The translations under genes and the position numbers were made by a program. Source: Acidithiobacillus sp. (GTDB lineage: Bacteria > Pseudomonadota > Gammaproteobacteria > Acidithiobacillales > Acidithiobacillaceae). Taken from it: 64,000 bases of DNA. The notes under the pieces are model-generated. The model did not search any database and was not told where the DNA came from. It saw only the letters and a program-made list of their open reading frames with translations. Below, piece after piece: positions 7,795 to 16,100 of the stretch; within the stretch, counting starts at the first letter, position 1; each line of letters begins with the position of its first letter. The stretch is from contig NZ_JAGDWX010000023.1 in the NCBI RefSeq assembly GCF_023256195.1, forward strand, positions 134,927-198,926, read 5' to 3'.

Positions 7795-9455
7795 GGTTGA
7801 GTCTTTTCCTCATGGATACGCAGCAGGCTGATATTTTGGCGGCTATAGAGTTCGTAAGCGGTATAAAGTTCCTGGATCCGAAGGGTCCTCGGCAGCTCTT
7901 GCCGCAATGTCGACAGATCCTGCTGTGGTGTCACCAGAAAAAGCGGTCCCGGATTCTGTGCAAGTAGCCTCGGTATCTGCGCCCGAGGAGCGTCCAGCTG
8001 TGCGCAAGTCATGGCGCCGCGCCCGGCGTAAAAGAGGAAGCTCGGTTCCCACCAGCGCCAGGTGGCAAGGCTGTAGGGTCTGGAGCCCTCCAGATGACGC
8101 ACGAGATAACCCATGGTGACCGAGGGCTTCAGGGCGTCCAGAGCGGGCATGGCCAGGAGAGTGAGACACAGGGTGAGCCCCACAGCGGCCGCCCCGAGAC
8201 TGCCGATGACGCCCCAAAGCTTGCGTCCCTGCACAAAAACCAGCGCCAGCAGCGCCCCCAGCAGATAGGGAAAGCCCAGATAGGCCACGGAACCCAAGGG
8301 CGGGATATCCTGGGGTACCAGCCAGGCACCCAGACCCACCAAGGCGAGGCCCACCACCGCCAGCAGAGCGAGGGAAGCAAGCAACCCTGTGCGCCCGAAG
8401 GGCCGGTCACCGCTCAATGCCCCGTGGAAGCGCCAAGCCAGCAGCGCCAATAGCGGTGGGTAGGCCTCCCAGACGTAGTTGGGCAGCTTGGTGGCGCCGA
8501 GGCTGAAAAAAGCAATCCACAGGCCCGCCCAGAGCCAGAGAAAGCTCTGGACCGGTCGTTCGAAGAGCATCCCCCGCCGCGACCGCCAGCCCTCCGCCAG
8601 GGTCTGAGGCAGGAAGACGGACCAGGGCAGGAGACCGAGAAAGGTCGTCAGCAGATAGTAATAAGGGGGACCGCGATGTCCCTGCATGGCGGCCGTGTAA
8701 CGTCCAATATTCTGATGATCGATGAAGCGCAGATCCCAGGCCCAGTGGGTGGCGATGCCCACCGCCAGATACCAGGGCAGGGTGATGATCAGAAAAAGCG
8801 GCACGCCGAGGGCCAGTCTGCCTTCCCGCCAGAGGTGGGGCAGATCGCGCCGCAGCAAGAGGAAAACGGTGATGATGAGACCGGGCAGGAGAAAGGCGAT
8901 GGGCCCTTTGGCCAGTGTGCCAAAACCCATGGCCGCGTAGGCGATCAGGTAGTGGGCGCGGCGGTGTTCGCTCTGCAGATAACCGTGCAGCCAGGACAGG
9001 AGACTCACCGTAACGAAAAAAATGAGCAGCGGGTCGGGCACGGCAGCGCGGAAGATGATCTGGCTGTGCAAAGCCGTGGCCGTGAACAGACCAGTGAGGA
9101 GTGCTGGTCGATCGCCCAGGAAAGTCCGCAAGGACAGCATGAGATAAAGCACCAGCAGCGCTCCCAGAGCCACCGAGCCCATGCGCAGCCCCCAGGAATT
9201 CATGCCCAACAGACGCACACCTACATCCATGAGCCAATAGTTGAGAATGGGTTTGTCGGGACGCAGGTGACCGTTGAAGGTGGGCACCACAAAATTGTGG
9301 TGCGCGATCATTTCCTTCAGCGACTGGGCATTGTTGGGTTCGTCGATGTCCCAGAGGCTGGCGTCTCCCGTGTGAAAGGCCAGCAGCCAGAAGGCAAAGA
9401 GAAAGACGAGTAGCGCTTGGAAGTGGAAGCGCCGATCTCGACGCTCAGAGTTCAC
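7791..9455 (-). CDS. GT39/ArnT-like membrane glycosyltransferase
   Basis: About 554 residues with roughly eleven to thirteen membrane helices and a polar C-terminal domain. The first periplasmic loop carries the acidic motif DIDEPNNAQ near residue 37, where GT39 enzymes (ArnT, protein mannosyltransferases) hold their catalytic acidic residues, followed by [10 protein letters not shown]. Such proteins transfer sugars from polyprenyl-phosphate donors to lipid A, protein or other acceptors in the periplasm; the acceptor cannot be told from sequence. I place the start at the GTG at 9455, with AAGGGG 6 nt upstream, rather than the GTG at 9461. It overlaps the smpB end by 11 bp. Confidence 0.82.
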   Translation of the reverse strand: MNSERRDRRFHFQALLVFLFAFWLLAFHTGDASLWDIDEPNNAQSLKEMIAHHNFVVPTFNGHLRPDKPILNYWLMDVGVRLLGMNSWGLRMGSVALGALLVLYLMLSLRTFLGDRPALLTGLFTATALHSQIIFRAAVPDPLLIFFVTVSLLSWLHGYLQSEHRRAHYLIAYAAMGFGTLAKGPIAFLLPGLIITVFLLLRRDLPHLWREGRLALGVPLFLIITLPWYLAVGIATHWAWDLRFIDHQNIGRYTAAMQGHRGPPYYYLLTTFLGLLPWSVFLPQTLAEGWRSRRGMLFERPVQSFLWLWAGLWIAFFSLGATKLPNYVWEAYPPLLALLAWRFHGALSGDRPFGRTGLLASLALLAVVGLALVGLGAWLVPQDIPPLGSVAYLGFPYLLGALLALVFVQGRKLWGVIGSLGAAAVGLTLCLTLLAMPALDALKPSVTMGYLVRHLEGSRPYSLATWRWWEPSFLFYAGRGAMTCAQLDAPRAQIPRLLAQNPGPLFLVTPQQDLSTLRQELPRTLRIQELYTAYELYSRQNISLLRIHEEKTQP

Positions 9456-9906
9456 GGGCACCCCCTTTCAGGATCCGCGCCTTGTCGCGTTGCCACTCCC
9501 GCTCCTTGATGCTGGCGCGCTTGTCGTGGGCCTGCTTGCCCTTGACCAGCGCAATCTCGAGCTTCGCGCGTCCCGCCTTCCAGTACATGGCCAGGGGTAC
9601 GACGGTGTAGCCCTTGCGTTCGATGGCACCGATGAGGCGATTGATCTCCAGGCGGTGCATGAGAAGCTTGCGCGTGCGCGTAGGGTCCGGGTGGATGTGG
9701 GTGCTGGCCGTCGGCAAGGGACTGATGTGCGCCCCGAGCAACCAGAGCTCACCCTGCTTCACGACCACATAACTGTCCTTGAGGTTCAGGCGTCCGGCCC
9801 GCAGGGACTTCACCTCCCAGCCTTCCAGGGCGATACCCGCCTCGAAACGCTCTTCGATGAAATACTCGTGTTTCGCCTCACGGTTGAGGGCGATGGTGCT
9901 GCTCAT
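9445..9906 (-). CDS. smpB: SsrA-binding protein SmpB
   Basis: 153 residues, the normal length. SmpB binds tmRNA and brings it to stalled ribosomes for trans-translation. The family pattern is complete: [17 protein letters not shown] at the N-terminus, the [18 protein letters not shown] block, and the basic C-terminal tail [17 protein letters not shown] that enters the mRNA channel. The ATG at 9906 is chosen because AAGGGAG stands 6 nt before it; the longer frame upstream lacks family similarity. No tmRNA gene was seen in the window. It is followed by the GT39 gene with overlap. Confidence 0.95.
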   Translation of the reverse strand: MSSTIALNREAKHEYFIEERFEAGIALEGWEVKSLRAGRLNLKDSYVVVKQGELWLLGAHISPLPTASTHIHPDPTRTRKLLMHRLEINRLIGAIERKGYTVVPLAMYWKAGRAKLEIALVKGKQAHDKRASIKEREWQRDKARILKGGAREL

Positions 9907-10064
9907 GGGCATCTCCCTTGCAAGGGCGCATTGTAACCAAAAAAATCCCCCCGCGTAGCGCCGGTGTCGATCCTCGGACATCGGCTGGCATGGGAGATCG
10001 GGATCAGGGCTGCCCAGGCTCCGGCACTTTGGTTAGGATGGCACGGTACAAGCCCGGAGATCTC

Positions 10065-11228
10065 ATGTCCAAGCACCGCCTCAGCACTCGCCGGCTCTGG
10101 CCCCTGCCGCCTTGGCTGCCCCTGAGCGACCTGACCCTGCTCACGGAAATGGAGCATATCGCCGTCTGGTTGGAAGACACCTTGGCTCGCGCCCGGCACG
10201 AAATCCTGCTGGAGAACTACATCTTCCAGGCCGGAGCCTGGCCGGAGCGGATCTTTCGCATTCTCGTGCAGCAGGCACGCGCCGGCGTGCGCGTCTACCT
10301 GACTCTGGACGCACTTGGCAGCCGCGAGTTCCCGGCGCGCTGGGCGCGCGAGCTGGAGGCGGCGGGAGCGCATCTGCACTGGTACCATCGTCTTTCTCTG
10401 CGCGGCCTGGAGGGTCGCCTGCGACGCACGCATCGGCGTCTGGTACTGGTGGACGGGCGCTGCCTCGCCGTAGGCGGCTTTGCCATCAGCGATGCCTGGT
10501 TGTCCGGACATCCGGGCAATCGCCCCTACCGCGACGTACTTCTGGCCGGGATGGGAGCCATTGCCGGACGCGGACGGTCGCTCTTTGCTCTCGGGCTCGA
10601 TAGCGATCTCCCGGCCGCAGCGGTCTCCCCGCCGGCGGCGGCCAGTCCCTGGGGTGAAGCGCGCCTCCTGGCCGGGAATCCGCCGCGCCGGATGAATGTG
10701 CGGCGCCGCTATATGGCGGCCTTCAAGCGCGCGCAGCAGAGTCTGTGGATAGCAACCCCCTACTTCAACCCCGATCCCAGGGTGCTCTCCCTGCTCTATG
10801 CGGCGGTGCGTCGCGGCGTCGACGTGCGCGTGCTGTTGGCGGGACGGATAACGGATCATCCACTTTTGCGCTTCGGTATTCAGGCGTATTATCAGAAATT
10901 GCTGAGACACGGTATTCGCGTATACGAATATGAGGGCTGTTTCCTGCACGGCAAATACGTTCAGGTGGATGGACTCTGGGCCAGTGTGGGTTCGGCCAAC
11001 CTCGACTTCTTGAGTCTGTGGTTCAACCGAGAGCTCAATATGGAACTCCGCGGTGCCGTGCCGAATCTGTTGTTGCGCACCCTGTTCCTGCGCGAATTTG
11101 CCCGCGCCCATGAAATCGTTCTGGACGGCTGGGCGCGCCGCCCTTGGTGGCGTCGTCCCCTGGAGGGCATCCTGGCGTGGATCGATGGCTGGGTGCAGGC
11201 GCGTGCCATGGGTGCGCGCCGTTATTGA
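10065..11228 (+). CDS. Phospholipase D-type (cardiolipin synthase-like) protein
   Basis: 387 residues without the N-terminal membrane helices of ClsA, closer to ClsB. Two PLD half domains: the second has a perfect HKD motif (H295-x-K297-x4-D302 followed by GSAN), while the first reads H123-x-R125-x4-D130, with arginine where lysine is expected. Such enzymes join two phosphatidylglycerols, or phosphatidylglycerol and another head group, through a phosphohistidine intermediate at the inner membrane. The K-to-R change may alter activity. The ATG at 10065 has CGGAGA 5 nt upstream; an earlier in-frame ATG at 10038 is possible. Divergent from smpB. Confidence 0.83.
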   Translation: MSKHRLSTRRLWPLPPWLPLSDLTLLTEMEHIAVWLEDTLARARHEILLENYIFQAGAWPERIFRILVQQARAGVRVYLTLDALGSREFPARWARELEAAGAHLHWYHRLSLRGLEGRLRRTHRRLVLVDGRCLAVGGFAISDAWLSGHPGNRPYRDVLLAGMGAIAGRGRSLFALGLDSDLPAAAVSPPAAASPWGEARLLAGNPPRRMNVRRRYMAAFKRAQQSLWIATPYFNPDPRVLSLLYAAVRRGVDVRVLLAGRITDHPLLRFGIQAYYQKLLRHGIRVYEYEGCFLHGKYVQVDGLWASVGSANLDFLSLWFNRELNMELRGAVPNLLLRTLFLREFARAHEIVLDGWARRPWWRRPLEGILAWIDGWVQARAMGARRY

Positions 11229-11239
11229 CGAGGACCCTT

Positions 11240-11710
11240 ATGCATCACATTCGCAAGACGGCCGTACTGCCGTACAGTGCCAGTCAGATATTCGCCTTGA
11301 TCGAGGACGTCCAGGCCTATCCCAAGTTCCTGCCCTGGTGTGGCAGCACCCGCATCCTCGAGCGCAAGGAAGACGAGGTCGTGGCGGAAATCAGTATCTC
11401 CCACGGCGCCTTCGGTAAATCCTTTTCTACTCGCAACCGCTATCAGCGGCCGAAGCTGGCCGAAGTGCGTCTCGTCAGCGGCCCCTTCCGCTTTCTCGAG
11501 GGCCTGTGGCAGCTGGAGCCACAGGAAGGAGGTACGCTGGTGACCCTGGATATGCGCTTCGAGTTTGCTTCACGCCTGGTGGGCGCCTTCCTCGAACCCA
11601 TCTTCAAGCAGGCTGCGGAGACCATGGTGCAGCGCTTCGCGCAGCGGGCTCGCATCGTTTACGGGCAACCCAATCTCGGCAAGATCAGCTCTTCGCCATC
11701 CCGATCCTAG
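11240..11710 (+). CDS. ratA: RatA/Coq10-type START-domain protein
   Basis: 156 residues, one SRPBCC (START-like) domain typical of the YfjG/RatA and Coq10 family: HHIRKTAVLPYSASQIFALI at the start, then YPKFLPWC and the C-terminal helix KQAAETMVQRFAQRA. In mitochondria Coq10 binds ubiquinone and supports respiration. The E. coli protein was reported to hinder 70S ribosome assembly and named as a toxin, but most relatives are likely lipid or quinone chaperones. The usual neighbour rnfH is not seen; bamE follows on the opposite strand. Start ATG 11240 with AGGA 7 nt upstream. Confidence 0.85.
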   Translation: MHHIRKTAVLPYSASQIFALIEDVQAYPKFLPWCGSTRILERKEDEVVAEISISHGAFGKSFSTRNRYQRPKLAEVRLVSGPFRFLEGLWQLEPQEGGTLVTLDMRFEFASRLVGAFLEPIFKQAAETMVQRFAQRARIVYGQPNLGKISSSPSRS

Positions 11711-11725
11711 CCCGCCGCTACTCCA

Positions 11726-12067
11726 TCAGCTTTTGGGGACTCCCATGTCCTTTGCCTTGACGTCACCGCTGATGCTCTCCAGGCGATCGTCCTTGAAATG
11801 TAGCTCGATCTGCCGGACTTCGGTGCGGCCATAGGCCGGTTTGTAGCTGTAGACGTAGGTCCACTGATCGGGATGCCAGGGATCCTGGAGCATGGGAGAA
11901 CCGAGAGCGGTGCGTACCTCGAGCTTGTCCATGCCCGGATGCACCTTGGCCAGCTCTTTCTGGGTGATGACGTTGCCCTGCTGAACCGCCACCCGATAGA
12001 TGCTGCAGGCATCGAGCAGGAAGGCGCCGAAAGCGATGAGGATGACGAGACGAAAGAGGCTACGCAT
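11726..12067 (-). CDS. bamE: Outer-membrane assembly lipoprotein BamE (SmpA/OmlA)
   Basis: 113 residues with a lipoprotein signal peptide; the lipidated residue is Cys21 (FLLDAC), with Asp at the unusual -2 position. The mature part has the BamE core: VAVQQGNVITQKELAKVHPG and VRTALGSPMLQDPWHPDQW with the family tyrosines in TYVYSYK. It is an accessory subunit of the BAM complex that inserts outer-membrane proteins. It is divergent from fur across 57 bp, the classic omlA-fur arrangement of many proteobacteria. The start is backed by AAGGA upstream. Confidence 0.9.
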   Translation of the reverse strand: MRSLFRLVILIAFGAFLLDACSIYRVAVQQGNVITQKELAKVHPGMDKLEVRTALGSPMLQDPWHPDQWTYVYSYKPAYGRTEVRQIELHFKDDRLESISGDVKAKDMGVPKS

Positions 12068-12072
12068 GGTCC

Positions 12073-12101
12073 TTGTCTTGGTGAGTAGGGTTCTCTATGC
12101 T
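12073..12101 (+). promoter_or_regulatory. Candidate fur promoter
   Basis: TTGTCT (12073-12078) and TATGCT (12096-12101) are separated by exactly 17 bp, in the short space between divergent bamE and fur. Transcription would start near 12108, leaving a short leader to the fur ATG. No convincing Fur box was found here. Confidence 0.5.
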
Positions 12102-12124
12102 AACCAATAGATCACACTTTGGCC

Positions 12125-12625
12125 ATGAGTTTCATGCACAGCGATGAATTGAAAAGGGCTGGCCTCAAGGCTACCCTCCCTCGGCTCCGGATCCTGCAGA
12201 TCCTCGAGAACAGCGAGAGTCGCCACCTTACGGCCGAGGAGGTCTATCGCCAGCTCCTGGACGCCGACGAAGAAGTCGGTCTCGCCACCGTCTACCGGGT
12301 CATGACCCAGTTCGAGATGGCGGGACTCGTGCGCCGGCACCACTTCGAGGGCGATCGCGCGGTCTTTGAGCTGAACGAGAGTGGTCATCACGATCACATG
12401 GTCTGTACTGCCTGCGGTAAGGTGCTGGAGTTCTTCGACGAGATGCTGGAGGCGCGCCAGCAGGCCATCGCCAGCGCGCGCGGTTTTCACCTGTCGGACC
12501 ACAGCCTCTATCTGTATGGAACTTGCGTCGGCATGCAGAAAGAAGGTGTCTGTTCTCTCCCCGAAGATGGCACGACCGACACGCGATCCGAGGGTGAGGG
12601 GCCGGGTCAACCGGCAAAATCGTGA
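12125..12625 (+). CDS. fur: Ferric uptake regulator Fur
   Basis: 166 residues. The N-terminal winged helix is clear (LKRAGLKATLPRLRILQIL, then TAEEVYRQL and GLATVYRVMTQFEMAGLV, the DNA-recognition helix). Metal ligands include His/Asp of SGHHDHMVCTACGKV, where the first C-x2-C of the structural zinc site is found. The second pair near the C-terminus is C-x8-C (TCVGMQKEGVC), wider than usual. It represses iron uptake genes with Fe(II). An upstream TTG (12119) is in frame and ATG 12134 is another possible start; I take the ATG at 12125. Confidence 0.95.
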   Translation: MSFMHSDELKRAGLKATLPRLRILQILENSESRHLTAEEVYRQLLDADEEVGLATVYRVMTQFEMAGLVRRHHFEGDRAVFELNESGHHDHMVCTACGKVLEFFDEMLEARQQAIASARGFHLSDHSLYLYGTCVGMQKEGVCSLPEDGTTDTRSEGEGPGQPAKS

Positions 12626-12687
12626 AGGCCCGCGTACACCCCGAAGGCCTCAGGGCGACGCGGACCGACGGCACGGCCCAGGTTCTG

Positions 12688-12930
12688 TCAGTGGTTGCTC
12701 ATCAAGGCCCCGGCCGCACCGCCAGCAACGCCGCCAACGGCGGCTCCCACTGCCGGACTGCCGCCCGTGACGGCGCCCAGAGCGGCACCACCGGCGGCAC
12801 CGATGGCACCGCCGCTGACCACCCGCTGCTGGGTCGGGCTCATGTGGGCGCAGCCCGACAGACCCACCAGACCCAGACTGAGTATGCCCGCATAGGCAAG
12901 GCTTCGCAGAGAAAAGGTTTTCGCATTCAT
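12688..12930 (-). CDS. Small glycine-zipper lipoprotein
   Basis: 80 residues: lipoprotein signal peptide with lipobox LSGC (Cys27), then HMSPTQQRVVSGG and a repeated G-x3-G pattern (GAAGGAALGAVTGG, GAAVGGVAGGAAG), the glycine-zipper helix hairpin seen in outer-membrane proteins of the OsmB type. It is probably anchored to the outer membrane; function unknown. The ATG at 12930 is preferred over the GTG three codons upstream because a strong AGGAGG lies about 9 nt before it. It is convergent with fur, 62 bp apart, with no clear terminator between. Confidence 0.8.
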   Translation of the reverse strand: MNAKTFSLRSLAYAGILSLGLVGLSGCAHMSPTQQRVVSGGAIGAAGGAALGAVTGGSPAVGAAVGGVAGGAAGALMSNH

Positions 12931-13068
12931 GGAACCCACCTCCTGAAAAAGGTCAAAGGCTCAGAGTCTGGCAAAGGGCAGGGCGCACAGTGGTGGCGAC
13001 TCGCCCCTCGCCCCACTCCTCCCAATGATTGTAGCAGGATTGCCATAAAATGTCGAAAAATTGCAACG

Positions 13069-13218
13069 TTGACCTGTCGGCTCACGGGCTTGGGCCTACT
13101 CAGTCTCAGTCTCAGCGGTTGTCTTCCCCTCATGGCCGCCAGCGCTGCCGGTTCCGTGGTCTACTACAATACTCCGGCGGGCAGTCGCTCCGTGGCTTCG
13201 GCAAAGGGCGGGCACTGA
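13069..13218 (+). CDS. Tiny lipoprotein, start unclear (possible frameshift in a poly-A run)
   Basis: The reading frame encodes TGLGLLSLSLSGC, a good lipoprotein signal with lipobox LSGC, then a short mature part ending GSVVYYNTPAGSRSVASAKGGH. Its only start in this frame is a TTG at 13069 with no ribosome site. An ATG with an upstream AGGA exists at 13050 but in another frame; removing one A from the five-A run at 13056-13060 would join them into a normal lipoprotein beginning MSKIATLTCRLTG. So it is a gene with a poor start, a sequencing or natural frameshift, or slippage-controlled expression. Function unknown. Confidence 0.45.
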   Translation: MTCRLTGLGLLSLSLSGCLPLMAASAAGSVVYYNTPAGSRSVASAKGGH

Positions 13219-13283
13219 TACAGGTCTTCGCGCTGCTTCGAAGCCGTTTGGGGAGTGAAGGCCGAAACGGTCGTGCGCACCCC

Positions 13284-13757
13284 TTGCGGCGCCGTGAAGG
13301 CTGGTCACGGCGCCTTCTGTTGGCTCTCCTGCTCAGCATGGGCGCGGGTCTCTCGGCCCTTCCGGCGTGGGCGAGCGACGCAAGCATCTGCGGTGTTTGG
13401 GCGACCAGCCACGGGGAGGCCTACATCCGCATCTACCGGTTTCACGGTCTCTTCGATGGCATCAGCCTGCCCAGTGCCAGCGCTTCCGTGGCGATGGCCC
13501 GGGCGCGTCACCAGCCGATCATTCTGTCGGGATTTGCCGCGGCGCCCGATCACCCGGGTGTCTACCGTTATGGACGTATCTTCGACCCGCGCAACGGCCA
13601 GCATTTTCAGGGACGACTCACCTTGGAGAGTCAAGATCGCCTGAAAGTCTACGGTTACCTCGGATTCTCCTGGCTCGGGGGATCCACTCAGTGGCGGCGC
13701 GTGGCCTCTCGTTCCTGCTCCCTGCCCGAGGAAAAGGGCTCGTCTGACCGGGGTTAG
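13284..13757 (+). CDS. DUF2147-family exported protein
   Basis: About 157 residues. A signal peptide (RRLLLALLLSMGAGLSALPAWA, cleavage before SDAS) is followed by a single DUF2147 domain: SICGVWATSHGEAYIRIYRF, ILSGF, a YGRIFDPRNGQHFQGRLTL block and the final VYGYLGFSWLGGSTQWRRV. This domain forms a small periplasmic beta barrel, often called a lipocalin-like fold; the ligand is unknown. The frame is open back to 13050, but the signal peptide argues for a start close to it; I take the TTG at 13284, which has no strong ribosome site. The last 4 bp overlap the convergent phosphatase gene. Confidence 0.7.
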   Translation: MRRREGWSRRLLLALLLSMGAGLSALPAWASDASICGVWATSHGEAYIRIYRFHGLFDGISLPSASASVAMARARHQPIILSGFAAAPDHPGVYRYGRIFDPRNGQHFQGRLTLESQDRLKVYGYLGFSWLGGSTQWRRVASRSCSLPEEKGSSDRG

Positions 13758-14434
13758 CCCATCGCCACCTGTGGCGGCTGCCGGGAGGATGATCCTTTCG
13801 ACCCGTCGCTGCGCAAGTTTGCCGCGACACCATCCTGGCCGTGGCAGAAGTGCGGACGCAGGTTCCAGAAGAGCAGAGCCGGCGACGCGTGTTCATAACC
13901 CAGGCAAGAGATGCTGCCGGCATCCAGGTGCAGGTGGTCGCCAAAGGCGATGTCGAGGTCCATCCAGCAGCAGGCCAGGGCTCGCAGGATATGGCCGTGC
14001 GCGAAGCACAAGACGTGTTCGTGCCCGCGCTCCTGCCAATCTGTCAGGACTTGATGGCAGCGTCTTTGCACTGCTTCCCGGCTTTCACCCTCCGGCGCAC
14101 CGCAACGAAAGATGGTCCACTGTGGCCATTCCTCGTGGATCTCCGCGCTGGTCTTGCCCTCGTAGCGCCCATAGTGCCATTCCCGTAGTGCGTCCTGAGT
14201 TTCGGCATCGGTGAATCCGGCGAGGATGGCGGTGTGGCGCGCCCGCTTGAGGGGACTCGTGTAGATGCCATCGTAGACGTGCCCGCGGTCGCGAAAGAAG
14301 TGCCACAGCGCCATGGCCTCGTCCCGCCCGGTGGGCGTAAGCCCGATATCGGTAACGGAAGTGTGGCGACCTGCGGCGGCCCATTCCGTCATACCGTGAC
14401 GCACCAAGGTAATGGTGCGCAGTCCCGTCGTCAA
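13754..14434 (-). CDS. Histidine phosphatase (phosphoglycerate mutase-like) family protein
   Basis: 226 residues. Branch-1 histidine phosphatase with the RHG motif at 12-14 (LVRHGMTEW), SPLKRARHTA, the acid/base glutamate in REWHYGRYEG and the second catalytic His in CFAHGHILRAL. Substrate is not predictable: family members include cofactor-dependent phosphoglycerate mutases, alpha-ribazole phosphatases and broad phosphatases; the E-W-x-Y-G-x-Y-E-G pattern favours a small-molecule phosphatase. It overlaps the upstream cfa gene by 4 bp (ATGA), so the two form an operon. Confidence 0.87.
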   Translation of the reverse strand: MTTGLRTITLVRHGMTEWAAAGRHTSVTDIGLTPTGRDEAMALWHFFRDRGHVYDGIYTSPLKRARHTAILAGFTDAETQDALREWHYGRYEGKTSAEIHEEWPQWTIFRCGAPEGESREAVQRRCHQVLTDWQERGHEHVLCFAHGHILRALACCWMDLDIAFGDHLHLDAGSISCLGYEHASPALLFWNLRPHFCHGQDGVAANLRSDGSKGSSSRQPPQVAMG

Positions 14435-15690
14435 AGATCACCCCAGTCGGGCTCAGCCAGACGGAAGCTCTCGTCCGCATATTGGTAGCGGCGCTCCCAG
14501 GGTCGCGGGGTGAGCTCCTCGCCTGTCTGCTTTACCGCCAGCACCTGGTGCAGGGCTGACCAGTTGCGCCAGAAGCCATAGGCACAGCCGGCCATGTAGA
14601 TGGCCCAGATGCGATAGCGTTTGTCGCCCACCAAGGCGACGGCCTCGTCCTTGTGAGCCTCCAGGCGGCGGACCCAGTGAATCAGCGTCTGGGCGTAATG
14701 GGGACGGAGATTCTCCACGTCCAGTACCTCCAGATCCTGCCCCGCCATCTCGTGCACCACCCGCCAGAGGTGCGGTATCTCGCCGTCCGGAAATACGTAC
14801 TTGTCGATGAAGTCGCTGCCGGAATGGTGGCCACCCTCATCGTCCTGCTGGCTGGCCGTGATGCCGTGATTGAGCACCCAACCGCCTTCCTTCAGCACCC
14901 GGCGGATAACGCCGAAATATTCGCTGAGGTGCTGTCGGCCCACGTGCTCGAACATACCCACGGAAACCACCTTGTCGAAATGGTCCCGTTCGGGAATGTC
15001 GCGGTAGTCCTGCAGACGGATCTCGACGCGATCTGCCAGACCCTCCCGCTCCATGCGTTCCTTGGCGTAATGATACTGGGCCTCGCTCAGAGTCACGCCT
15101 ACACCCTGGATATCGTGATGCTGGGCTGCCCAGGCCAGCAGGCCGCCCCAGCCGCAGCCGATATCCAGCAGCTTTTCGCCGGGCTGCAGGTGCAGCTTGC
15201 GGCAGATGTGCGCGAATTTCTGCTCCTGAGCGAGGTCGATGTCTTCCTTCCCCGTTTTGAAATAGGCGCAGGAGTAAGCCATGTTGCGGTCGAGCCATAG
15301 GCGATAGAAGTCGTTGGAAACGTCGTAATGGTACTGGATGGACTCGGCATCCTTCTCCTTGCTGTGGGCCCTGCGCCCGAACCAGCGCGGGCGATTGCCC
15401 TCTTTCTTCTTGGGAAAGGCTCGGTTCAGACCTTCCGCCACAGCGAGGATATCCTGATAGCGACCTTCGAGACCCACCTCGCCCTCGACGTAGGCCTCGC
15501 CCAGCACGTCCAGGGCACTACCCATGAGCAGGCGGGATACCAGTTGAGACGTGCGCAGCTCTATGACCACCGCCGCCGGATCTGCAAAGCTGTACTCGTA
15601 GCCGTCCCAGAAGCGGATCTTCAGGGCTAAGGGCCGTCCGCCCAGACCTTTTTTGATGTGGTCGAGAAAATGAGAACGTAGGTCTTTCAC
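14431..15690 (-). CDS. cfa: Cyclopropane-fatty-acyl-phospholipid synthase
   Basis: 419 residues. It adds a methylene from S-adenosylmethionine across double bonds of membrane phospholipid acyl chains, a change tied to acid resistance. An N-terminal lipid-binding region (to about residue 110) is followed by the methyltransferase domain with HYDVSNDFY, the SAM motif LLDIGCGWGGLL, GVTLSEAQ and the FEHVG segment that holds the catalytic glutamate. I place the start at a GTG at 15690 because AAGGAGG lies 6 nt upstream and the residues before it are not conserved. First gene of a pair with the phosphatase. Confidence 0.92.
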   Translation of the reverse strand: MKDLRSHFLDHIKKGLGGRPLALKIRFWDGYEYSFADPAAVVIELRTSQLVSRLLMGSALDVLGEAYVEGEVGLEGRYQDILAVAEGLNRAFPKKKEGNRPRWFGRRAHSKEKDAESIQYHYDVSNDFYRLWLDRNMAYSCAYFKTGKEDIDLAQEQKFAHICRKLHLQPGEKLLDIGCGWGGLLAWAAQHHDIQGVGVTLSEAQYHYAKERMEREGLADRVEIRLQDYRDIPERDHFDKVVSVGMFEHVGRQHLSEYFGVIRRVLKEGGWVLNHGITASQQDDEGGHHSGSDFIDKYVFPDGEIPHLWRVVHEMAGQDLEVLDVENLRPHYAQTLIHWVRRLEAHKDEAVALVGDKRYRIWAIYMAGCAYGFWRNWSALHQVLAVKQTGEELTPRPWERRYQYADESFRLAEPDWGDL

Positions 15691-16100
15691 CGTTGGCCTC
15701 CTTGTTGGATAACAAAGTCTGTCGTCTGGTGGATACAACACCTCTTTAGTCTAGACCATGAGCAAGGAGAAGAGTGCGGTCGTCGCCGTCGGCCTGAGTC
15801 TTCCAGCCCGCAGGGATAGCGAGCCATCGATCACGCTCCGGGTCTAGGCTCGCGTTCTTGCGCAGCGCATGAGGGCACTGGGAATCCGTACCAGGAGCCA
15901 CGGCAGCGGCGCAGGTTCCCCAGGCGAGGTTCTGCGGAAATAGGCTCGTACAGCACGCACCAGAGCAACATCGAAGCGGCCACGGGGAGCGGGAAATGAA
16001 AAAACCGCACCTGAGAAGCCTTTCCTCCGGACTGCGCGGCAGGCGTCCCCTTGGATCGGGATAGCCCCACCCAGCGACATCGGGAGTCCAATCGGTGTTC
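15691..16100. other. 410-bp gap between nuo-1 and cfa without a convincing gene
   Basis: Both flanking genes run on the minus strand. The only frames here (112 codons at 15844-16182 and 86 codons at 15831-16091, minus strand) show no recognisable domain, the first overlaps nuoN, and both are rich in Arg and Pro as non-coding frames are in G+C-rich DNA. The gap holds a probable terminator at 15999-16039 and presumably the cfa promoter, which I could not place. Confidence 0.5.
15999..16039 (-). terminator. Possible terminator downstream of nuo-1 nuoN
   Basis: On the minus strand CCGCGC (16039-16034) can pair with GTGCGG (16010-16005), with one G-U pair and a long loop that may fold further, followed at once by six T residues (16004-15999). 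It lies about 60-100 nt past the nuoN stop. Confidence 0.4.

Noticed and set aside
13050-13757. A single 235-codon gene covering the tiny lipoprotein region and the DUF2147 protein
   Set aside because: The frame is continuous, but a typical signal peptide begins only after about 80 codons and the upstream part has no similarity or hydrophobic signal of its own.
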